12,933 bases of DNA from CAZDHT01 sp964505325. Its GTDB lineage: Bacteria; Planctomycetota; PUPC01. Positions within the stretch are counted from its first letter, which is position 1; every line of letters starts with the position of its first letter. The notes below the pieces were generated by a model. It made no database searches. It was not told the DNA's origin and saw only the letters and a program-made list of their open reading frames with translations. The translations under genes and the position numbers were made by a program. The stretch covers positions 1-12,933 of the forward strand of contig CAZDHT010000150.1 in NCBI GenBank assembly GCA_964505325.1. The letters are read 5' to 3'. Shown piece by piece: positions 1-4,766 of the stretch.

Positions 1-18
1 TTGAGAGTCCTGGGGACT

Positions 19-32
19 TTTTTGAATTAGCG
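19..32 (+). repeat. Candidate left inverted repeat of the IS
   Basis: This 14-bp stretch matches the reverse complement of 1708-1721 at 11 of 14 positions, with eight consecutive identical bases (TTTTTGAA). It lies about 40 bp before the transposase start, as expected for an IS end. The match is short and AT-rich, so chance cannot be excluded. Confidence 0.35.
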
Positions 33-70
33 CATGATTTTCGGCTGGAGTTGTGTTTTGATGGCATGCG

Positions 71-1657
71 ATGGCAGAGCTGGTCGTCTATGAGAAGAAC
101 GAGGCGAAGGTGCTCTCGGCTCTGCGCGCGGGGCAGGTGGACTACGTGGATATTTCGGACCCGGGTGAGGCGGACGCGTTCGCGGCGATGCTGCTGAAGT
201 CAGGGTTGTTGGCGGAGCTGTCGGCGGCGTATCCGTCGCCGCGGAAGAAGGGGGCGGAGGTTCCGGTGTCGGTGCTGGTGTTCGGTCACATTCTGCTTCG
301 GTATCACGCGGAGCGGGCGTATCGGAACCTGCCGTATGTGTTGCGGTGCGGGACGGTGCTGAATCAGTTCGGGCTGAACGCGGGGTGGAGAGACGGGTTC
401 AACCAGAAGAACCGGAAGGCTCGGCGGACGCCGTTCGATCAGGACACGATGCGGAAGTTGTTTCCGGACACGCCGGTGCCCGCGCTTGTCGGGTGGTTCA
501 ACAGGGCGTGCGCGGGTGCGATGGGGCGGCAGGGTGCGTTCGACGATGACGGGTTGTTCATCCTCGATTCGAGTTGGGTGTTTCTGGCGGAGAACGGGCG
601 GCGGGAGAACGCGCTGCACCTGCGGTTCGGTGCGGACGACCAGCCGGTGAGCCGGGAGGCGTACGAGCGGATGGCACCGGAGGAGAAGGCGCGGACTCGG
701 TGGGACTATTGCCACAAGATCGTGACGCTGCTGCACGCGAACGCGGCGGAGGACTCCTTCGTATTCTGCGGCTTGGAGGTGCTGGGGAAGGACAATTTTA
801 CGGCGGACGTGGTGGCCGGGCGGGAACTCGTAAAGGGCTTCCTTTCGGCCCATGGAGCCGGTTTGATGAAGGTTTTGGTGTACGACCGGGGCTTTCTTGA
901 CGGGGCGTGGCTCGCCGATCTCAAGCGGCAGGGGATCGACAGCATCTGCCCGCTCAAGTCGAACATGGTCACGCTCGACGAAGCCCTGCGGCTGCTTGAT
1001 GCACCGGAGCAGCTTCGCAATCCGGGCTGCCCCGTCGACCGCACGGGCACGATTTCTTGGCAAGAGTTCCAGAGCGCCAAGGACCGCCGGCGAGACAAAG
1101 GGACGAAGACCGACCTCGCCGCCGTGAAGAATCTGCACGTGTGGGACAGTTGCGACGTGCCCGTTCACGCCGTCCTCATCCGCGACACCGACGCGAAGGG
1201 CAACGTGCGCACCGGCGGGCTGGTGACCGCCATGAGCTTCAGCCATCCGGGCGTCATCTTCGAGTACTACCTTCAGCGGCCGACCGTCGAAGAACGCTAC
1301 CGCCAACTCAAGAACTACTGGCCGCTGTGCGACTTCACCAGCACCGCGTACACCCTCTGCGTCGCCCAGATCGTCTTCATCGTGCTCGTGTACAGTCTGC
1401 TGCAACTGCACCTGCACCAGCGACACCTTCGCGAGTTGGCGCGGGCCACGATGAAGGAAGTCCGCTGGCGCGAGCGGAGCGGCGAGCACGCCGTCATCGT
1501 CTACTGGAAGCATTACGGCACCGTGATGCACGTCGAAACGTACGGCCTGGAGATCGCCCGCCTCAAAGAGACCGCCCGGTTGGCGATCATCCCGCGGTTG
1601 GAAGTTATCGTGGAGCGCAAGGAGATGAACCGCTGCATCTACGCCGACACCTCATAG
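71..1657 (+). CDS. IS4-family DDE transposase
   Basis: A 528-residue protein that would catalyse cut-and-paste transposition of its own element. The RNase-H-like catalytic triad is readable: D166 in the strand FILDSS, D272 in VLVYDRG, and E407. The last sits in YLQRPTVEERYRQLK, which matches the IS4-family signature Y-(2)-R-(3)-E-(6)-K exactly (Y400, R403, E407, K414). A large insertion between D272 and E407 is typical of IS4 members. An in-frame stop at 59-61 makes ATG 71 the first usable start; the only purine-rich stretch upstream (GGAG, 47-50) is rather far away, so translation may be weak, as is common for transposases. The gene is full length with no internal stop, so it may be active. 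Codon use changes midway: the first ~270 codons prefer G-ending codons (GCG, GTG, CTG), the rest C-ending codons (GCC, GTC, CTC). Confidence 0.93.
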   Translation: MAELVVYEKNEAKVLSALRAGQVDYVDISDPGEADAFAAMLLKSGLLAELSAAYPSPRKKGAEVPVSVLVFGHILLRYHAERAYRNLPYVLRCGTVLNQFGLNAGWRDGFNQKNRKARRTPFDQDTMRKLFPDTPVPALVGWFNRACAGAMGRQGAFDDDGLFILDSSWVFLAENGRRENALHLRFGADDQPVSREAYERMAPEEKARTRWDYCHKIVTLLHANAAEDSFVFCGLEVLGKDNFTADVVAGRELVKGFLSAHGAGLMKVLVYDRGFLDGAWLADLKRQGIDSICPLKSNMVTLDEALRLLDAPEQLRNPGCPVDRTGTISWQEFQSAKDRRRDKGTKTDLAAVKNLHVWDSCDVPVHAVLIRDTDAKGNVRTGGLVTAMSFSHPGVIFEYYLQRPTVEERYRQLKNYWPLCDFTSTAYTLCVAQIVFIVLVYSLLQLHLHQRHLRELARATMKEVRWRERSGEHAVIVYWKHYGTVMHVETYGLEIARLKETARLAIIPRLEVIVERKEMNRCIYADTS

Positions 1658-1707
1658 TTGCTGCGGCATCTACTGGCGAATCACTTCAGATCGCAGCGGC
1701 CCCTCTC

Positions 1708-1721
1708 CGTTCTTTCAAAAA
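1708..1721 (-). repeat. Candidate right inverted repeat of the IS
   Basis: The reverse complement of this stretch reads TTTTTGAAAGAACG and pairs with the candidate left end at 19-32. It lies 50 bp after the transposase stop codon. Confidence is limited by the short, AT-rich match. Confidence 0.35.
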
Positions 1722-1740
1722 CTGTCTGAATCACAGAGGG

Positions 1741-1805
1741 GAGCGAGATGTGCGAGAGAATACCGACTTGCCCCTGCGATGAACCCGCACCCGTGCGCGC
1801 GGAAT
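1741..1805 (+). repeat. Dispersed intergenic repeat family A, copy 1
   Basis: A 65-bp sequence starting GAGCGAGATGTGCGAGAG that recurs in the same orientation at 7502-7566 with 61 of 65 identical bases and no gaps. Both copies are intergenic, but this one lies upstream of a plus-strand gene and the other upstream of a minus-strand gene, so orientation relative to the neighbouring gene is not conserved. An ATG inside each copy (1748 and 7509) opens a frame beginning MCE-x-IPTCPCD. Here it would run 42 codons to a TGA at 1874-1876, preceded by a purine-rich AGGGGAG; the protein is not otherwise recognisable and I do not call it a gene. The rest of the 1658-2092 gap holds the IS right end and nothing else I recognise. 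Confidence 0.85.
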
Positions 1806-2080
1806 ATCCACAGCGCCCTGCTCCGCGTATGGTGCGAAAAAGCGACCTGTGCCACGAGCGCGGATTCTGCTGCTGAACAAGGGGCCGGCGCGACCTAGAA
1901 TTCGTGCGGAACCGCGTAGGGCCCAAGAACTCGTCCGCCTGCGCCAGGAGTTACGAAGTCCGGGGCCCGCCCTGCCCCTCGCTCAAGAACCGCCAGAAGA
2001 GCCTTGCAGCAGCCGGCCCGCTCGGTGTATCGTAAGAGAAGAGTTGATCGTCTGCACCTACTACGCATCGGAGTCCCTTT

Positions 2081-2085
2081 GGAGG
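2081..2085 (+). promoter_or_regulatory. Shine-Dalgarno site for the first LTxxQ gene
   Basis: GGAGG lies 7 nt before the ATG at 2093 and fixes that start, which is followed immediately by a signal peptide. Confidence 0.8.
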
Positions 2086-2092
2086 TCCTGAC

Positions 2093-3073
2093 ATGAGACG
2101 AATCGGCGTTGCGATGCTGCTTGCGAGTCTGTTCGCGTCCGGCCTCGCGTTCGGCCAGGGCGGCGCGAAGCGCCCTGTCGGACCCGGAATGTGGGGCAAG
2201 GGCGGCTGGACCTACATGACCAACGCTTTGCCCGGCGCCTACTCGCTCATCGGTCGGCTCGACCTCAACGCCGAACAGAAGAAGATCATCGGCGACCTGG
2301 TCAAGAGCTGGGCGACGAAGAGGTCGACCGCCTATGCCGCCGCGAACGCGAAGGTCCCGCACCTCTCCGCCGCCGCCAAAGACCCGGCCAAGCGCGCCGA
2401 GCAGGCGAAGAAGTGGCGCGAGGCCTACAACGAGGCCATGGGCGAGCCGCCCGTCGAGAAGATCGCCGACCTCCTCGACCCCGAGCAGTTCGGCAAAATC
2501 CTCGAAGCCAACGAGACCCTCGCCGGCTGGGCCAAGTGGCTCGCCGAATGCATGGCCACGTACGACAAGAAACTCGACGAGGCGGTCGGGCCCGCGGCCG
2601 ACGACCCGGCCCTCAAGGGCCCCTCGATGGCGCTCTACCTGCTCGAAGCTTATCAGAAGGGCACGATGCTGCTCGCCTCGCGGCTTGGACTCACCAAGGA
2701 GCAGCTCGCCGCACTCGACGAACTCCAGGGCAAGTCCTGGGGCGAATACGCCGCCTCCGCCGGACTCGCCGGCCCCATGCTCCGCACCGACCCGCCGATG
2801 CGGGACGCCTTCCGGTACCAGAACGTCCTCCGCGCCGCCGGCATCAACAACCGCACCAAGAAGAACCGCGAAGCCGTCACCAAACTCCTCACCGAGGACC
2901 AGAAGGCCAAGATCACCAAGGCCCTGCCGCTTCTCCAGCAGCGCAACAAGGACGTCTGGACCAGCTACCAGGGCTTCGCCGCCAAGGTGGACAAGATTCT
3001 CCCGCCGCCCAAAGGCAAGGCCGGCGCCGCACACGTCGGCGGATACTACGGAATGCCCTGGGGCGGCAGATAA
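2093..3073 (+). CDS. Secreted helical protein with four LTxxQ-like motifs (paralog 1)
   Basis: A 326-residue exported protein of unknown function. Residues 1-21 form a signal peptide (RR, hydrophobic core, AFG cleavage site before Q22). The mature part is almost all helix, rich in Ala, Lys and Glu. Four motifs resembling the LTxxQ motif of the CpxP/Spy family open helices at 58 (LNAEQ), 128 (LDPEQ), 200 (LTKEQ) and 266 (LTEDQ), suggesting an internal duplication of about 140 residues. The C-terminus (309-326) is Gly-rich. CpxP/Spy are much shorter periplasmic chaperones or stress sensors, so function cannot be transferred; a periplasmic helical scaffold, chaperone or metal-responsive protein is possible. 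It is followed after 54 nt by a clear paralog, and the two are probably one operon. Confidence 0.85.
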   Translation: MRRIGVAMLLASLFASGLAFGQGGAKRPVGPGMWGKGGWTYMTNALPGAYSLIGRLDLNAEQKKIIGDLVKSWATKRSTAYAAANAKVPHLSAAAKDPAKRAEQAKKWREAYNEAMGEPPVEKIADLLDPEQFGKILEANETLAGWAKWLAECMATYDKKLDEAVGPAADDPALKGPSMALYLLEAYQKGTMLLASRLGLTKEQLAALDELQGKSWGEYAASAGLAGPMLRTDPPMRDAFRYQNVLRAAGINNRTKKNREAVTKLLTEDQKAKITKALPLLQQRNKDVWTSYQGFAAKVDKILPPPKGKAGAAHVGGYYGMPWGGR

Positions 3074-3114
3074 CGCATTTCCGGCGCGCGGAACTTGACG
3101 CCGGGGACCTCTGA

Positions 3115-3120
3115 AAGGAG
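3115..3120 (+). promoter_or_regulatory. Shine-Dalgarno site for the second LTxxQ gene
   Basis: AAGGAG ends 7 nt before ATG 3128. This selects 3128 over the in-frame ATG at 3095, which has no such site and would place 11 extra polar residues before the signal peptide. Confidence 0.8.
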
Positions 3121-3127
3121 ATGCGAA

Positions 3128-4231
3128 ATGAAGAAGATGTTGTGGATCCTTGCGGCTGCGATGCTCGTCCTGCCCCTCGCCGCGAACGCCGCCGACGTTC
3201 GCGTCGTCGCACCGGGCGGTGGCTGGGGCCTCGGCGGGCGCCAGAAGGCCGGCATGTGGAAACAAATGACCTACGACACCCGATGCCCCGCCGCGCTTTG
3301 CCTGCTCGACCGACTCGACCTCACAGACGACCAGCAGAAGGTCCTCGACGAAATCTACACCAAGTGGTCCGGCAAGCAGAACAAGGCCTACGCCGGCGCC
3401 AAGGCCAAGGTCCCCAGACTCGCCGCCGCCGACCGGAAGGACCCAGCGAAGAGGAAGGACTACAGGGCCCGTCGCGCCGCCGCATACAAGGACGCACAGG
3501 TCCCCCTGCCCGTCGGCCAGATCAAGAACATCCTCACCCCTGAGCAGACGGAGAAACTCAACTCGGCCGCCAAAGTACTTGCCGACTGGTCCAAGTGGCT
3601 CACCGAATACCTCGCCGGGTTCGACAAGCAACTCGATGCCATCCTCGGCCCCGCCCCCGCAGCGCGCGGCTACTGGTGGTACATTGCACAGCAGTACTCG
3701 GCGCTGGATCTGCTCCGCAAAGGGGCGTCCCGCCTCGGCGACCGCCTCGGTCTCACCGACAAGCAGAAAGCCCAACTGCAGCAAGTGTTCGCCCAGGAAC
3801 AGGCCGAACTACGGGCAATGAACGCTCCGCTTGCCGCAGTCCTCGGACTCGACAAGAACCCCAAGAAGCACAGCGCCGCCGTCAGGTCTTTGGTCGGCGA
3901 ACAGGCCCTCAAGATCGTCACCGAGAAATTCGCAAGAGTAGTCGAGGCGATTCTCACGCAGGACCAGCGCGACAAACTCACCAAGGCCATGGCCGTGGTC
4001 GCCGAGCGCGACAAGGGGCTTGTCGCCAGTTACGTCGACTACGCCGCCAAGGTCAACAACGTTCTCCCCGCGCCCGCGCGCAAGCCGGGCGCCCCGATCA
4101 TCATGCGCGCACCCGGCGGCGGCGTCCACATCACGTTGCCCCGCCAGAAGACCGGGGCCGCCGGTGGAGGCCGGGCCATCGTGATCCCGGGTGGCGCCGG
4201 CGGCGGCGTCAGCATCACGTTGCCCCGCTAG
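3128..4231 (+). CDS. Secreted helical protein with four LTxxQ-like motifs (paralog 2), C-terminal repeat truncated
   Basis: A 367-residue exported protein homologous along its length to the preceding gene product: shared blocks include RLDL, AKVPxL, DPAKR, DWSKWL/GWAKWL and LDAILGPA/LDEAVGPA. Signal peptide 1-21 (MKK, hydrophobic core, ANA cleavage site). LTxxQ-type motifs stand at 65 (LTDDQ), 136 (LTPEQ), 209 (LTDKQ) and 276 (LTQDQ). Unlike its paralog it ends in a Gly-rich beta-like tail with a 28-residue repeat: GGGVHITLPR at 330-339 and GGGVSITLPR at 358-367, where the protein stops. The stop TAG (4229-4231) occupies the position of a CAG glutamine codon (Q340) in the first unit, and coding-like sequence continues in the -1 frame to 4293. 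The function is unknown; a periplasmic or surface location is inferred. Confidence 0.85.
   Translation: MKKMLWILAAAMLVLPLAANAADVRVVAPGGGWGLGGRQKAGMWKQMTYDTRCPAALCLLDRLDLTDDQQKVLDEIYTKWSGKQNKAYAGAKAKVPRLAAADRKDPAKRKDYRARRAAAYKDAQVPLPVGQIKNILTPEQTEKLNSAAKVLADWSKWLTEYLAGFDKQLDAILGPAPAARGYWWYIAQQYSALDLLRKGASRLGDRLGLTDKQKAQLQQVFAQEQAELRAMNAPLAAVLGLDKNPKKHSAAVRSLVGEQALKIVTEKFARVVEAILTQDQRDKLTKAMAVVAERDKGLVASYVDYAAKVNNVLPAPARKPGAPIIMRAPGGGVHITLPRQKTGAAGGGRAIVIPGGAGGGVSITLPR
4115..4228 (+). repeat. In-gene tandem repeat encoding GGGVxITLPR
   Basis: Two units 84 bp apart encode GGGVHITLPR (4115-4144) and GGGVSITLPR (4199-4228). The 15-base core ATCACGTTGCCCCGC is identical in both. The linker carries GGGRAIVIPGG, which resembles the GGGTVIVIGEGG encoded out of frame just after the stop codon. 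Confidence 0.8.
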
Positions 4232-4293
4232 AAGCCGGCGGCGGGACCGTTATCGTCATCGGCGAAGGCGGCAAAGACAAGACTGACAAGTAG
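4229..4293 (+). pseudogene. Out-of-frame C-terminal remnant of paralog 2
   Basis: Directly after the TAG stop at 4229, the -1 frame encodes GGGTVIVIGEGGKDKTDK and then TAG (4291-4293). The peptide mirrors the GGGRAIVIPGG segment that follows ITLPRQK in the preceding repeat unit. In DNA, the first unit reads CCCCGC-CAG-AAG-ACC while here it reads CCCCGC-TAG-AAG-CC. This fits a C-to-T nonsense change plus a small length change. The hairpin at 4330 starts 36 nt after this second stop, which suits 4293 as the ancestral gene end. Confidence 0.5.
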
Positions 4294-4329
4294 CCATCTG
4301 CCATCAGCGACCGCGCGTGGTCCGAATAT

Positions 4330-4367
4330 TCGTCCGGCCCGGAAGCGGCGAATCTTCCGCCGGACGA
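4330..4367. terminator. Strong hairpin between convergent genes, possible bidirectional terminator
   Basis: The arms TCGTCCGGC (4330-4338) and GCCGGACGA (4359-4367) are perfectly complementary. Inside them GGAAG (4341-4345) pairs with CTTCC (4354-4358), leaving a two-base bulge and an 8-nt loop. The 14-bp GC-rich stem lies downstream of the plus-strand pair and also downstream of the minus-strand gene ending at 4767. There is no clean U-tract on either side (TTGGCGTTG follows on plus), so efficient intrinsic termination is not certain. Confidence 0.55.
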
Positions 4368-4377
4368 TTGGCGTTGT

Positions 4378-4481
4378 TCGCCGTCAGCAGAAGTGAGGCA
4401 GTTGGGAGTATACTCCTGAGGGGTGCGGGGTGACAAGGATGACCCCCTCGCGCCCCCGAGAGGGACGGCCGCGGGCGAGCG
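4378..4481 (+). repeat. Dispersed intergenic repeat family B, copy 1
   Basis: Related to 10198-10308 in the same orientation. Over the ungapped block 4386-4430 versus 10206-10250, 33 of 45 bases agree and 11 of the 12 differences are transitions. The shared core is ACTCCTGAGG, followed by a C-rich then G-rich stretch that can fold, and both copies end in GGCCGCGGGCGA. This copy lies between convergent genes and the other lies between two minus-strand genes. Together with the hairpin at 4330 it accounts for much of the 4232-4766 gap. The remainder (4482-4722) shows only a small 6-bp hairpin at 4647-4662 and no gene. Confidence 0.7.
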
Positions 4482-4722
4482 TCCACAAAGGACTCTCCCT
4501 TCCGAACGCGCTGCCACCCATGGCGGTCGCGCGCCCACCACATTGGCCATGACCCGCCCCCAGTTGTTGTACCACCCACTATGCGGGTGCCACGGGCGCG
4601 CCGGGCGACCGCAGCCCCCGTGATTCACTGCATGCCCCACGGCCTCCCGGCGTCCTCGCCGGCGTGTCCCCAAGAGAGCATCTGCAGATACTCCGCGCGC
4701 GGGCCCATCGCGGGGGTCCATC

Positions 4723-4752
4723 GTACGCTCAGACTGACGGCCATCAGCGTAC
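4723..4752 (-). terminator. Inverted repeat just after the minus-strand 883-aa gene
   Basis: GTACGCT (4723-4729) and AGCGTAC (4746-4752) are perfect 7-bp complements separated by 16 nt, 14 nt downstream of the minus-strand stop codon. The position suits a transcript-end hairpin, but the loop is large and no U-tract follows, so this is a weak call. Confidence 0.3.
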
Positions 4753-4766
4753 CGGTCAGCCGTACT

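Larger units (their letters stand above)
10..1730 (+). mobile_element. IS4-family insertion sequence (ends approximate)
   Basis: One intact transposase gene (71-1657) is flanked by short non-coding ends. An imperfect inverted repeat lies near both ends: TTTTTGAATTAGCG at 19-32 matches the reverse complement of 1708-1721 at 11 of 14 positions, and a GAC triplet lies just outside it on both sides (15-17 and 1724-1726). I could not fix the exact tips or a target-site duplication, because only about 18 bases lie to the left of the repeat. The element sits directly beside repeat A copy 1 (1741-1805), so it may have landed next to or within a repeat-bearing intergenic region. Family assignment rests on the transposase signature. 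Confidence 0.65.

Noticed and set aside
1057..1782. Plus-strand frame overlapping the transposase 3' half and running into repeat A
   Set aside because: Arg/Pro/His-rich shadow frame; the transposase frame carries the catalytic motif in the same bases.
2004..2033. Possible plus-strand promoter TTGCAG - 18 nt - TATCGT before the LTxxQ pair
   Set aside because: Poor -35 match and no supporting evidence; such matches are expected by chance.
3095..3127. Longer start for paralog 2
   Set aside because: It would put polar residues before the signal peptide, and the Shine-Dalgarno site lies after that ATG.
1895..3784. Long minus-strand open frame (629 codons) across the two LTxxQ genes
   Set aside because: It is antisense to two genes with signal peptides, ribosome sites and mutual homology; its translation is low-complexity Gly/Val/Leu/Arg sequence typical of GC-rich antisense frames.
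4396..4420. TATACT within repeat B copy 1 as a promoter -10 box
   Set aside because: The corresponding hexamer in copy 2 is TGCACT, so the feature is not conserved, and copy 1 points into a convergent gap.
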